Shown here: positions 1 to 9,156 of the stretch, one piece after another
Layout: each line of letters begins with the position of its first letter
How positions within the stretch are numbered: position 1 is the stretch's first letter
Assembly (NCBI GenBank): GCA_022800755.1
Contig: JAAWQX010000007.1
Location: 1 to 64,000, forward strand
Length of the DNA stretch: 64,000 nt
Reading direction: 5' to 3'
Source: Oscillospiraceae bacterium
Lineage (GTDB): Bacteria; Bacillota; Clostridia; Oscillospirales; Oscillospiraceae
Position numbers and translations under genes: made by a program
Notes under the pieces: model-generated
Told to the model about the DNA's origin: nothing
Databases searched by the model: none
The model's input: the letters and a program-made list of their open reading frames with translations, nothing else

Positions 1-506
1 CAATCCTCGCACCCCTGGCGGGGTGCGACCCGGCCCCGATATACCTCGCCGCTCTTGCGTACGTAATTTCAATCCTCGCACCCCTGGCGGGGTGCGACCT
101 TACCGCCTGACGATGACAAACCAAATCCACAAATTATTTCAATCCTCGCACCCCTGGCGGGGTGCGACTACCGCCTGACGATGACAAACCAAATCCACAA
201 ATTATTTCAATCCTCGCACCCCTGGCGGGGTGCGACTATTATCTGTGCCGTACAACGTAAAGATAACGGAGATTTCAATCCTCGCACCCCTGGCGGGGTG
301 CGACGTCGGAGATCGGAGACGTTGACACTGTATGGCTATTTCAATCCTCGCACCCCTGGCGGGGTGCGACCCCCGCTTGATCTCGTTATAGATGGTCTGG
401 CGGCAATTTCAATCCTCGCACCCCTGGCGGGGTGCGACATGAGTGTAGGTTTTATATTAAAAATGGACAAGCTATTTCAATCCTCGCACCCCTGGCGGGG
501 TGCGAC
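1..506 (-). CRISPR. Type I-C CRISPR array (truncated by left window edge): 8 repeats (first partial), 7 spacers
   Basis: 33-nt repeat atttcaatcctcgcacccctggcggggtgcgac (minus-strand sense GTCGCACCCCGCCAGGGGTGCGAGGATTGAAAT) at 1-29 (partial), 66-98, 136-168, 204-236, 272-304, 338-370, 406-438, 474-506. The seven complete repeats are identical. Spacers are 33-37 nt. Repeat form and ATTGAAAT end match type I-C; adjacent I-C cas operon. Confidence 0.98.
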
Positions 507-677
507 GGCAAAAAATGACAAATTTTTGCTTTCCTATTCGTCAATTTTTGCAAAAGGCTATGAATAGAATCTCTATTTCACAATATCAATTTGTTTCACG
601 TTTCTATTATTGAGGGAAAACTGTGCTGATTTTGCGTGCGAACGTCTCGGGAATTTTGTGTATGCTTCACCATCGCA
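507..677 (-). promoter_or_regulatory. CRISPR leader (AT-rich) between cas2 and array
   Basis: AT-rich non-coding segment next to the last repeat (474-506) and downstream of cas2; contains a candidate minus-strand promoter TTGATA-17-TATTCA (561-589). Confidence 0.75.
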
Positions 678-968
678 CTACAAAATCAGCGCGTCATCCG
701 CTTGATATCCGGCTTTGGTTCCAAAATGCTCAATCTTTCCGTGGTAGTGCTCGCCAAGTTTGTAGAACCGCAGACTGTCTTTTGCCGGGTCCATGATCTC
801 ACACAATTTTGCTTGAAGCCGACGATACTGGGCTTCGTCCAAACAACACTCGAACACTGAATTCTGGACACGCTGTCCGAAATTCACACACTGCCGGGCA
901 ATTTGCCGCAGACGCCGTCTCCCTGACGCGTCCTCCGTGTTTACATCATAACTAATGATAACCAGCAT
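678..968 (-). CDS. cas2: CRISPR-associated endonuclease Cas2 (type I-C)
   Basis: 96 aa, MLVIISYDVNTED...; typical Cas2 N-terminus and size; next to cas1 and array. Confidence 0.96.
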   Translation of the reverse strand: MLVIISYDVNTEDASGRRRLRQIARQCVNFGQRVQNSVFECCLDEAQYRRLQAKLCEIMDPAKDSLRFYKLGEHYHGKIEHFGTKAGYQADDALIL

Positions 969-974
969 ACGGCC

Positions 975-2006
975 TCACTTCCACAAAAACGGCGGATATG
1001 CGTCCAAATCACCCCGTAAGCATCGAGCAAGAAGCAACGCCTGCACATAGGGCACCAAGCCCCATTCGATCTTCTCTTTCAAAAACGGGTGGACGATTTT
1101 TCCCTGTTTTCTGCTGTGCCATTCTTTTTGTATCTTGCGCCGACCGTCAGGTGTCAGCAGCACCGCGCCGTTTTCCTGCGTGTCGAAGTCTCCTGCGTTC
1201 ACTACCCGGTCGTTAATCAGGGTGAGAACAAAGCGATCCGCGATGCATGGGCGCAGTTCTTCCATCAGGTCTTGCGCGAGGGAGGTTCGGCCGGGCCTGT
1301 CCCGGTGGAGAAACCCTACATAGGCATCTAAGCCTACGGTTTCCAACGCCGATGCGCAGTCTGTCCCCAGCATTGTATAGACAAATGACAGCAGCGCATT
1401 CACAGGGTCCATCGGCGGACGGCGGCTGCGGCCACGGAAGAAAAACGTCTCTTTGTTTTGCAGAATCATTTCATCAAAAAGCCGAAAATAGACCGTGGCG
1501 CCGGCGCCTTCCAAGCCGCGCAGCGCTTCCGGTGAAGTCTCCGCCAATGCCTGTTCCATGAGGCCTCGCAGCTGCAGGGACGCCTGTTCGAAAGTTTCCC
1601 GGTCGATCCGCAGGGGATGATCCCGGCGGGTGCGGTTTAGAACCGCTCTCGCATTTGCCAGTTTGCCGAAAATAAAGTTTCGTGAGATCCGGCAGCTTTG
1701 AACTGGGTCGTCCGCGATTCGATACTGGGTGCGGCGCAGGAGTACATTTCCCCGGGAAGCACCGCAGGTCCGTGCGTAAAAACGCCCCCTTGGGCTGAGA
1801 AAGACCAGGTCGATCCCCATATCGGCGCACTTTCCCATCAGTGCGGGAGATGCCCCCGCATAGGAAAACAGATAGATGCTCTCAAGGATATGCAGCGGGA
1901 ACCGTCCCGCTATGCGTTCCCCCTGGCGCACGACGACGTTTTCGCCATCCAAAGCGGCATATGCGTCTTCCAACGTGACAAACAATGTATTTAACAGCTT
2001 TCTCAC
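975..2006 (-). CDS. cas1: CRISPR-associated endonuclease Cas1 (type I-C); GTG start overlapping cas4 stop
   Basis: VRKLLNTLFVTLEDAYAALDGENVVV... is the expected N-terminus. GTG at 2006-2004 overlaps the TGA of cas4 (2005-2003). The ORF-track start at 2075 adds 23 non-homologous-looking residues. Confidence 0.95.
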   Translation of the reverse strand: MRKLLNTLFVTLEDAYAALDGENVVVRQGERIAGRFPLHILESIYLFSYAGASPALMGKCADMGIDLVFLSPRGRFYARTCGASRGNVLLRRTQYRIADDPVQSCRISRNFIFGKLANARAVLNRTRRDHPLRIDRETFEQASLQLRGLMEQALAETSPEALRGLEGAGATVYFRLFDEMILQNKETFFFRGRSRRPPMDPVNALLSFVYTMLGTDCASALETVGLDAYVGFLHRDRPGRTSLAQDLMEELRPCIADRFVLTLINDRVVNAGDFDTQENGAVLLTPDGRRKIQKEWHSRKQGKIVHPFLKEKIEWGLVPYVQALLLARCLRGDLDAYPPFLWK

Positions 2007-2665
2007 GGCAAGTCCTCCAATTTTGCGCGGAGATATTCCGATACAGACGGGCTCCGCACCAGGCCGGGCAAACACAGGTCTTTCAGAGAACAGGCGTTGC
2101 AGGACTTCGTGGGCTTCACGCGGGGCGTGCTTCCCCGTTGGAAAATTCGATGCATCTCTTCCGATGTTTCCCGCACCACGTCCCGGAGTTCCTTGGTAAA
2201 CTGAACTACGTGCCGCCGCCGGATTTCTCCATAGTACAGCGCGCCCTCCGATATCTCACAGCACAACATCTCCTCCAGACAGATCGCCTGCGCGCAGAGC
2301 TGCGCTTCGTCGACCGGGGTGCATTTTACATTGCCCCGTTTATACTCCACGGGATACACCCGCCACAATCCATCTGTAAACGACAGCGGTACGCCATTCG
2401 TATCCCGCCGGAATTCCACAACGTCGCACTCGCCGGACAGGCCTAATTTTTCGGAGTGGATCTTCATCCCCCGCACCGTGAGCAGATCGCCCCGCATCGT
2501 GCGAAGTTCGGGGTCATGGGCATTTTGATGCAGCAATTGTCCGTCAACCGTTCGCAGATTTTCCGACCATTGCTGTTCCAGATGGATCAGCGCCCACTGA
2601 CGCCGGCAAAACAGGAAATGCTGAATTCCCGAAAGCTGTAGGAAATCTTCTTCCTCATACGCCAT
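2003..2665 (-). CDS. cas4: CRISPR-associated exonuclease Cas4
   Basis: 220 aa, RecB-like VEYKRG motif and C-terminal Cys cluster (CNACSLKDLC). Confidence 0.95.
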   Translation of the reverse strand: MAYEEEDFLQLSGIQHFLFCRRQWALIHLEQQWSENLRTVDGQLLHQNAHDPELRTMRGDLLTVRGMKIHSEKLGLSGECDVVEFRRDTNGVPLSFTDGLWRVYPVEYKRGNVKCTPVDEAQLCAQAICLEEMLCCEISEGALYYGEIRRRHVVQFTKELRDVVRETSEEMHRIFQRGSTPRVKPTKSCNACSLKDLCLPGLVRSPSVSEYLRAKLEDLP

Positions 2666-3503
2666 CGATGATCTCCGGGGTCAGGCCTTCCAACGGCGTC
2701 AGTGTGATCTCATAATCTTCTACGCTGGTCGGAATGGCCGTCTCGTCTTTCAATTTCACCTGCACACTGCGGTGCACCTTCGCGGACGAATACTGCCCCT
2801 CTTTGCAGTTGTGCTTCCACCAATAGAGCTTCACGACCTCCATAGAACCGTCCGGGCGGGCAGAGGACGCGTCATTCACGAACAGCGTGCGCAGGCACTC
2901 TTTCACCGTCTCCGCGTCTTCTTCCGTAAAGCCGGTTTTTTCCGCCAGCTGTACATTGATGGAGCCCTTGATCTTGTACAGGCCAAACCGAATGAAATGC
3001 TTCGAACCCATGGTGTCGGAAGCGCGGTTTTCTCCTTTTTCCCGCTTTTCACCGCTCACGCTTTTTGTAATTTGCATACTCTCAACTTCCACAGGCGAAA
3101 CGCTCACCGCCTGATGGATCGACACCGGGCCGCGGATTCCTACGGAGAGGCCCTTCGTATCTTTGAACGCGAATACCTGTCCAAACGTCCGCACATCCAA
3201 CCATGTCTCGCAGGCCAGCTTTGAATATTCCTCCCGTTCCTTAATTCCCTTCATGGTGTTGGAAGCCCGCTCGCTCAAGCTTCCACAGCCATCGTCGCAG
3301 AGGTCATCGGACTGGACGAATATTTGATGATTGAGATCCTGCATCCGATTCCGGATTTTCCGCTTGACGCACACGTCTGAGATTTCTCCAAAGCCTTCAT
3401 AATCCGTGCGTGGGCGGTTGCCGTTCAAGGGATCTCCGTTGCAGTTCGCGCGTTCTACTGAAACCAGTGCGACAAAGTCGATTTTATTTTGCAATACTCC
3501 CAT
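2655..3503 (-). CDS. cas7: Type I-C Cascade backbone Cas7 (Csd2)
   Basis: MGVLQNKIDFVALVSVERANCNGDPLNGNRPRTDYEGFGEISDVCVKRKIRNRMQ is a typical Cas7/Csd2 N-terminus. ATG at 3503 lies directly after the cas8c stop. Confidence 0.95.
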   Translation of the reverse strand: MGVLQNKIDFVALVSVERANCNGDPLNGNRPRTDYEGFGEISDVCVKRKIRNRMQDLNHQIFVQSDDLCDDGCGSLSERASNTMKGIKEREEYSKLACETWLDVRTFGQVFAFKDTKGLSVGIRGPVSIHQAVSVSPVEVESMQITKSVSGEKREKGENRASDTMGSKHFIRFGLYKIKGSINVQLAEKTGFTEEDAETVKECLRTLFVNDASSARPDGSMEVVKLYWWKHNCKEGQYSSAKVHRSVQVKLKDETAIPTSVEDYEITLTPLEGLTPEIIDGV

Positions 3504-3504
3504 T

Positions 3505-3888
3505 TTACGCTTCCTCCGTTTTCTTTTCTTTCTTCGATGTGTATAAGTCATTCTTCTGGAGATAGTAGCCCAGTAAGTAAGTATCCGCCAGCGGGCGGTT
3601 CAATTCACGCTCTGAATACCGGCTCAACTGTTCCATAATTTGGCCGATTAGCTGGTCATAGTATCCTCTGAGCCACGGGTTCAATTTGGGGTAGTACGCT
3701 TTTTTCACCTGTTCCCAGACCAGGCATCCGACGGAAAACGGACGCCGTGTAAAGGCCGACTGCATCCGCATGGCGTTCGGCTCCCGCGCCTCATTTTGAT
3801 TGTAGCTGTCCCGTTCCGCCTTTTCCAGGACCGCCAGCAGGCGGCCAAGCTGGTAGCTGCGGTCTTCGCGTTCCGGTTCCAATGCCAT
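3505..3888 (-). CDS. Candidate Cas11c small subunit, in-frame internal translation product of cas8c
   Basis: AAGGAGG (3903-3897) lies 8 nt before an in-frame ATG (3888-3886, cas8c residue 469), giving a 127-aa C-terminal product MALEPEREDRSYQLGRLLAVLEKAE... Internally translated Cas11 from cas8c is established for type I-C systems. Confidence 0.75.
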   Translation of the reverse strand: MALEPEREDRSYQLGRLLAVLEKAERDSYNQNEAREPNAMRMQSAFTRRPFSVGCLVWEQVKKAYYPKLNPWLRGYYDQLIGQIMEQLSRYSERELNRPLADTYLLGYYLQKNDLYTSKKEKKTEEA

Positions 3889-5292
3889 TTCCCAATCCTC
3901 CTTGAATCTGTCATGTCGATATTTCTTAACTGCGGCGCAGGCAATGAACAGCAATTTTGCCCGGTTGCCGCTGCCGTAAAGCTGCAAATTGGACGCTTTT
4001 TCCACCAGGGCCCGCTCAATGTCTTGGGGGAACATGGACTTGTCCACCCGGCAGGCGATCAGCCGTTGGATCTGCTGTCCTGCCACCCGGTCATCCGCTT
4101 TCATTTTTTCTCCTTGAAGGGTTCCAAACGCGAACTGCACGATTTCATAAAGACTGGGCGATTCAATGCCATACATTCCGTTCCACCAACAGCATGTGCT
4201 GTCCCAGTAATATAGCCGTTGCAGAAAATCAGAACCTGTCAGTTCATTGTAATAGGTGACGGACAGCCGCCCGGAAGTCGCCGCGTCAAACGCCGCGATC
4301 ACTACGCCGTCTTCCCCCTCCAGTAATTGTTTTCGATACCCTTCCAGCGTCTTTTTCAAGTTCTCCCTGAACGCCGTGGGAGTAACCGGCGGCTTCTCTT
4401 CCCTGTTCAACATCATCGGCAACGGCAGTGACGGAGTGGGGTGCCCTTGGGGATTCCAGCACACGAACATCCGGACCCCTTCCAACACGCCCTGATTTCC
4501 GATCACCCAGCGCAGGGCATTGTGGGCCTTTTGGGACGCAGCGTATCCCACAGATACTGCCTGGGTATCATCCGTAAAGCGGCCCCGATACGTGAAACCG
4601 CTTGTGTCGTTGGAAGAAATCAGCTTGGCGTTCCCATTGATCGGCATGATCCCCTTCGGGTGCTGTATCGCGGGCATTGCCCATTCTCCGGATACCATGC
4701 AAAGTTCCGACGCCCTTTCCCCGCATTTCAGCTGGTACCATTCCGTATAGGCGTTAAACAACGATGTGCTTTTCCAACAGGCCTCATCCTCAACGTCAAG
4801 GCCGACGACACGCCAGCAAATCAATAGTTTTAGTTTTTCTTTATCCAGTACTCCGTTATCATTTAACTGAATTAGTCCAGAACAGAGTAGGTCTTCCTCA
4901 ATTGTCCCTCCAGTGACATAGGCAAGAATCGGCGGAAGCAAGGGGTGGGAATACTTAGAATTCGCCCATTCTGAAAGTTCTTCCAGGTACAGCGCATGCT
5001 TCTTCTTGTTGTAAGCCGCCACATAATCGAGGTTGTCGCATAATGGATGAGCACGTCCACCGCTGGTCCGGCCCGCGGATTCTTCGGTAATAGGAATGAT
5101 GATCTTCGGTTCGTTCTTATCCACGAGCCTGGCTTCTACGAACTTACCGTTCGCATCTATGGTAACTTCAATTCCCGCGTTGGTCACAATGTGTCCAATG
5201 GGTACAAGCGGAATCTTTTCCCCGTCATAATACTTTCCTATGCGGGATTTGTGCGCGTCATAGGTCTCCACTGCTTTTTGCAGCAAGCCCAT
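3505..5292 (-). CDS. cas8c: Type I-C Cas8c (Csd1)
   Basis: 595 aa, Csd1-type sequence (e.g. NGNAKLISSNDTSGFTYRGRF, SVGYAASQKAHNALRWVIGNQG); canonical position between cas5 and cas7. Confidence 0.95.
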   Translation of the reverse strand: MGLLQKAVETYDAHKSRIGKYYDGEKIPLVPIGHIVTNAGIEVTIDANGKFVEARLVDKNEPKIIIPITEESAGRTSGGRAHPLCDNLDYVAAYNKKKHALYLEELSEWANSKYSHPLLPPILAYVTGGTIEEDLLCSGLIQLNDNGVLDKEKLKLLICWRVVGLDVEDEACWKSTSLFNAYTEWYQLKCGERASELCMVSGEWAMPAIQHPKGIMPINGNAKLISSNDTSGFTYRGRFTDDTQAVSVGYAASQKAHNALRWVIGNQGVLEGVRMFVCWNPQGHPTPSLPLPMMLNREEKPPVTPTAFRENLKKTLEGYRKQLLEGEDGVVIAAFDAATSGRLSVTYYNELTGSDFLQRLYYWDSTCCWWNGMYGIESPSLYEIVQFAFGTLQGEKMKADDRVAGQQIQRLIACRVDKSMFPQDIERALVEKASNLQLYGSGNRAKLLFIACAAVKKYRHDRFKEDWEMALEPEREDRSYQLGRLLAVLEKAERDSYNQNEAREPNAMRMQSAFTRRPFSVGCLVWEQVKKAYYPKLNPWLRGYYDQLIGQIMEQLSRYSERELNRPLADTYLLGYYLQKNDLYTSKKEKKTEEA

Positions 5293-6030
5293 TTACTCCA
5301 CCTCCCCAAATTCTTTTAGGCCGGAGAAGTTCCCGTTATCTTCTCCAAACAGCTTCATTTGCATAGGACGGATGGGTTTATGCAGGGGGCATTCTTCCGG
5401 GCGGGGGAAGCGAATGATCCCGTTTTTCATCACCGGATACCAAAACCGCGCTGTCATTTGATCTTTCGTCTCCTCGGAATACGCCTCGTCCGCGTATGTA
5501 AAGCCATGGAACATCAAGCCGAAACTCAATTCCGGAACGTCGTCATAGGCACCCGCGCCGTCTCCGAACTCACAGGGTTCAACATAGCCCTGGCATTCCC
5601 GCGTTCCCAGAAACACATCCCGGCGGCCCCCTTTTTTAATCATGCGCCGGGCCACATTATGATGCTTGTTTTCATTCCTGTCCGAAATCAGTTCCGGCCG
5701 GTTTTCGTTCCATTCAAAGTGCGCGCGCACCTGATACCGGCAGTGTTTCAAATAAGTGTAATAGGCCAAATCATTTCCGCCGCTGTACTTGATGGGGCGA
5801 ATGCCTTTCACTTCCGTTCGGATCTGTTCCATCACCCGGACCTCATCAATATACCAAATCAGCGTCGGCTTCCAATAGACGCTGGCCAAAATCCCTTTCA
5901 GCGCTTCATAGGTTGGCACCTGATAGCTGCACCGCTCCCCGCCTACGCGGGTAATGGGGTCTGAGAACAGTCCGTAATCTCCGCTCACTTGAAACTGCAC
6001 TTCATTGGGATACCGCGTGTTTTTCATCAC
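5293..6030 (-). CDS. cas5c: Type I-C Cas5c (pre-crRNA processing)
   Basis: 245 aa; NEVQFQVSGDYGLFSDPITRVGGERCSYQVPTYEALKGILASVYWKPTLIW is typical Cas5d/Cas5c. Confidence 0.95.
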   Translation of the reverse strand: MMKNTRYPNEVQFQVSGDYGLFSDPITRVGGERCSYQVPTYEALKGILASVYWKPTLIWYIDEVRVMEQIRTEVKGIRPIKYSGGNDLAYYTYLKHCRYQVRAHFEWNENRPELISDRNENKHHNVARRMIKKGGRRDVFLGTRECQGYVEPCEFGDGAGAYDDVPELSFGLMFHGFTYADEAYSEETKDQMTARFWYPVMKNGIIRFPRPEECPLHKPIRPMQMKLFGEDNGNFSGLKEFGEVE

Positions 6031-8435
6031 GAATTCACCTCCAAATATGCTTGTTCCATCTGCTGTGTCAACACACCGGTCTCACCATAGTATTCCGGCA
6101 TCAGCACCAGCACCTTTCCGTCGCAGACGGACGTCAGTCCGCCCTTTTCCGCCAGCCACTTGAGCTGATACGCGAACAGTGAAACGGTATACGGTTTTGC
6201 CCGGTCAAGGCAGCTTTGCAAATATGGGATATCCCGCCCGGCCCGTTCACTGCACAACTCCGCAATGCATTTCGCGCCGTCTTCATAGGGGACGATCACA
6301 TCTTGAGACGCGTCATCAAACACCTGAAACCTCGCGCCCGCTTCTTTAAACGCCTGATTCAGCGCAAAATGGTTGTTATTTGCCCACCGTTCGTTGGAAG
6401 AAAGCATGGAGTACAGCGACGGCAGCCCTAACCTTTTTTCCAACGTGTAATCCTGAAACTCCTGCTTCATTTCCTTATATAATTTCTGGTAGTAATACCT
6501 TACCGCGGCATCAGACGCGAGATCATTCTGAAATACCTCCGGCGCGCTTCGGAACCGTGCCAACAGGCTGGTCATGGCGGTTTTGGCGTGATGGATGTCT
6601 TCGAGCATCGACAGTTTCTCGTCCTGGGACACCACATAGACCGGCAGCAAACGGTCACATTCCCCATTTCGGTTGATCCGTCCGGCTGTCTGGATGAGGT
6701 TGTCCAAACCGGCAGCCAAACGGATCGCGCAGCCAAAAGAAATGTCCACACCAGCTTCGATCACCTGCGTCGCGACACAAATCGTTTTCCCTGGCTGCTG
6801 CAAAGACCGGTAGAGTTTGTGCAGCACACGCTGTCTGTGTGCCCAGCACATAGACGCGGACAAATGGAAACAGCATTCCGGTCCCTGGGATAATTCCCGA
6901 TATAGAAACTCCGCTTCCGACTTCTTGTTGCACACGATCAGAAGGCTGTCCGTTTGTTCCAAGAGTTTTGTGGCAAACTGCGGGATCTCCCGTAGTGTTT
7001 TGGTTCCGGCGTCGATCAATGTTGTGCGGGCAAATACTTTCCACAGCATGGGGTCATAGGGCACGATCTCCTCCATGGGGAAAACAATGGGGTGCGGTGT
7101 GCTTTCCAGACACGGCTGCGTGGCGGAACACAGCACCACGGTGGTATGAAAGACCTCCGCCAAAAAGTTGACCGCAAGGTTAAACAGCGTCAGCATCCGC
7201 GTGGGGACGGTTTGCACCTCGTCGATGACCAATACGCTTCCTACCAGAGCCTGGAACCTGCGGATGCATGTGGTCTTGCCGGAAAACAGCGTGTTCAATA
7301 ATTGCACCAGCGTTGTGATGACGATCGGTGCCCCCCAATTCTCCGCAAGCAGTTCCGGGGACGCGCCGTCGATCAGCGCATCATCGGCGTCCGGTTCCCT
7401 GACTACGTTGGAATGATGCTCCAGGATAAGCGCATCATTTCCAATGGCATCCCGCACCGCTTTGGCATTTTGATCCAAAATAGACAGCAGCGGCGAAACC
7501 AGAATGATCCGTGTTCGATTCCACCGCGCCGCGTGCGCCAGAGCATATCTCAGCGAACTGAGGGTTTTTCCCGCGCCTGTGGGCACATTCAGACGGTAAA
7601 CACCGCCCGGACGGTCGGCAAAGGCCCGGCAGCGGTCGGAGATCGTCCGGCGGGACTGAGCGATCGGGGTATCCTGCGGGAACTGATTCAATCTTGTTTC
7701 CACATGGGAAAGGCATTCCCGCCACATCGGCGTGTGGTCTTCTTGAAAATCCGGAAATTCGGCGCCGTTCATAAAGTGCGCTGTATTCCTGCGGTCTCCC
7801 TCGATCACACAAGATAACAGCAATCGGGCAAGCAAGCCCAAATAAAATGGAATCTCGTCGTAGCAGTGTTCATTGTTTTGCGCTAATTTTTGCAGATGCT
7901 CCAATACCGGCGTCAGTTCTTCTACCGTTTGCCGGAACAGGGCATCCAGTTCCTCCTGTCCGGCGCATTGGGCAAGGAATTCCGCCATCGCTGATTCGTA
8001 GTCAATACTTGTATCATCTATGCGATGCTGAAACCCGTGGGGGCGTTTCTCGCTGCCCATACAATCAAATAACCCATGATGCGCACCCACCGCATAGGCC
8101 AGTAACTCCGCTACGATGGGGCCCATATCCCCATAGTTCCCGCTGTCATGATAACGGGTAAGCAGATACCGCGTCCCCGCGAACGTATGATTCACACGTC
8201 CACGGCTGACCGGTTCCCCGCGAGCCGCGCATTCCAAATAGTAGCGAAATGCCTGTGTAAATTTCCCCGCATCGTGTAACAACCCTGCCAGATACGCGCC
8301 GGACCCCAATCCAATGGCGCGGAGCGTCTCCGCGGCAATTTGCGCCGTTTCCCGACAGTGCTCTTGCACGCTCTGCACTGCGGGGTCTCCCTCGCCGAGC
8401 CGTATGTGGGCGGGAAATTCAGTGCTCATAGACAT
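6027..8435 (-). CDS. cas3: CRISPR-associated HD nuclease-helicase Cas3
   Basis: HD motif (LLHDAGKF, VGAHHG), Walker A (PTGAGKT), VIDEVQ box, helicase C domain (QTAGRINRNGE). Start placed at MSMSTEF with upstream GAGGGG; the ORF-track start (8480) lies at or upstream of the expected transcription start. Confidence 0.94.
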   Translation of the reverse strand: MSMSTEFPAHIRLGEGDPAVQSVQEHCRETAQIAAETLRAIGLGSGAYLAGLLHDAGKFTQAFRYYLECAARGEPVSRGRVNHTFAGTRYLLTRYHDSGNYGDMGPIVAELLAYAVGAHHGLFDCMGSEKRPHGFQHRIDDTSIDYESAMAEFLAQCAGQEELDALFRQTVEELTPVLEHLQKLAQNNEHCYDEIPFYLGLLARLLLSCVIEGDRRNTAHFMNGAEFPDFQEDHTPMWRECLSHVETRLNQFPQDTPIAQSRRTISDRCRAFADRPGGVYRLNVPTGAGKTLSSLRYALAHAARWNRTRIILVSPLLSILDQNAKAVRDAIGNDALILEHHSNVVREPDADDALIDGASPELLAENWGAPIVITTLVQLLNTLFSGKTTCIRRFQALVGSVLVIDEVQTVPTRMLTLFNLAVNFLAEVFHTTVVLCSATQPCLESTPHPIVFPMEEIVPYDPMLWKVFARTTLIDAGTKTLREIPQFATKLLEQTDSLLIVCNKKSEAEFLYRELSQGPECCFHLSASMCWAHRQRVLHKLYRSLQQPGKTICVATQVIEAGVDISFGCAIRLAAGLDNLIQTAGRINRNGECDRLLPVYVVSQDEKLSMLEDIHHAKTAMTSLLARFRSAPEVFQNDLASDAAVRYYYQKLYKEMKQEFQDYTLEKRLGLPSLYSMLSSNERWANNNHFALNQAFKEAGARFQVFDDASQDVIVPYEDGAKCIAELCSERAGRDIPYLQSCLDRAKPYTVSLFAYQLKWLAEKGGLTSVCDGKVLVLMPEYYGETGVLTQQMEQAYLEVNS

Positions 8436-8482
8436 TCTTCCCCTCTGCTTCAATTTGTTTGGAATCACTAACGAATACATAT

Positions 8483-8511
8483 ATTATATTGGAAAAATTT
8501 TCTTGTTTCAA
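8483..8511 (-). promoter_or_regulatory. Candidate sigma-A-type promoter of the cas operon
   Basis: Minus strand TTGAAA - 17 nt - TATAAT. Confidence 0.65.
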
Positions 8512-8668
8512 GAGTAATATCTAACAACAAATTCTCACAAGAATTTCCAAATTATACAAATGACATTTTCCATCGGTTTCTGTTTCGTGTTTTCATACGA
8601 TTTGACTTTTTCGGGAAACTTCGTAGAATAAAAAATTAGAATATAGTTGATGGAGGGCGAACTATGCC

Positions 8669-8927
8669 ATAAATACAAATTTGCAGATAGGCAGCGGAGT
8701 CTGCAGCGCGATCTTTCAAGCGGCCGGGGCAAAAAAGCTGAAAGCGATCTGCGGCAAGCTGGCCCCGATTGACCTTGGTACAGCAGTCATCACACCGGGA
8801 TGCGGTAGCCAGTTACATAGACAAGCACTATGAACTACTCCACGAGCGCATCGACATTCGGCCCGTCAGCCTGCTGACGGGCCAGGATTATTCCGTTGGC
8901 AGTTCCATCCGCTGCCAGCGGAGATAG
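8669..8927 (+). pseudogene. Decayed macro-domain (ADP-ribose-binding) gene remnant
   Basis: INTNLQIGSGVCSAIFQAAGAKKLKAICGKLAPIDLGTAVITPG resembles the macro-domain NAAN..GGGVCGAIFxAAG core, with N-terminus missing. It is followed, with a frame change, by AVASYIDKHYELLHER, resembling a macro-protein C-terminal tail. Confidence 0.55.
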
Positions 8928-9156
8928 TCTGGACTGGAAAGATTTGTCCGCGAAAGAAATCTATACCCGGGTGACCACCAATGTGTCAAGCGGGAGTATC
9001 GTGCTGTTCCACAACGCCGCTTTGCATACCCCCGAGGCCCTGGCGGATATCATCGAGTATCTCCAGTCCAACGGGTATGAGATCGTTCCTGTCTCTGAAC
9101 TTATTTTATCCGGTGACTACACCATCGATCACACCGGACGGCAAATCGGCGCATGA
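8896..9156 (+). pseudogene. C-terminal remnant of a polysaccharide deacetylase
   Basis: DSLDWKDLSAKEIYTRVTTNVSSGSIVLFHNAALHTPEALADIIEYLQSNGYEIVPVSELI matches the NodB-fold deacetylase C-terminal pattern; the catalytic N-terminal part is absent. Confidence 0.75.

Noticed and set aside
181-567. 128-aa ORF in the left end
   Set aside because: It is a translation through CRISPR repeats and spacers (periodic FQSSHPWRGAT / FNPRTPGGVR); not a gene.
8535-8732. 65-aa minus ORF upstream of cas3
   Set aside because: Overlaps the macro-domain remnant on the opposite strand and the region upstream of the cas promoter; no ribosome-binding site or motifs.
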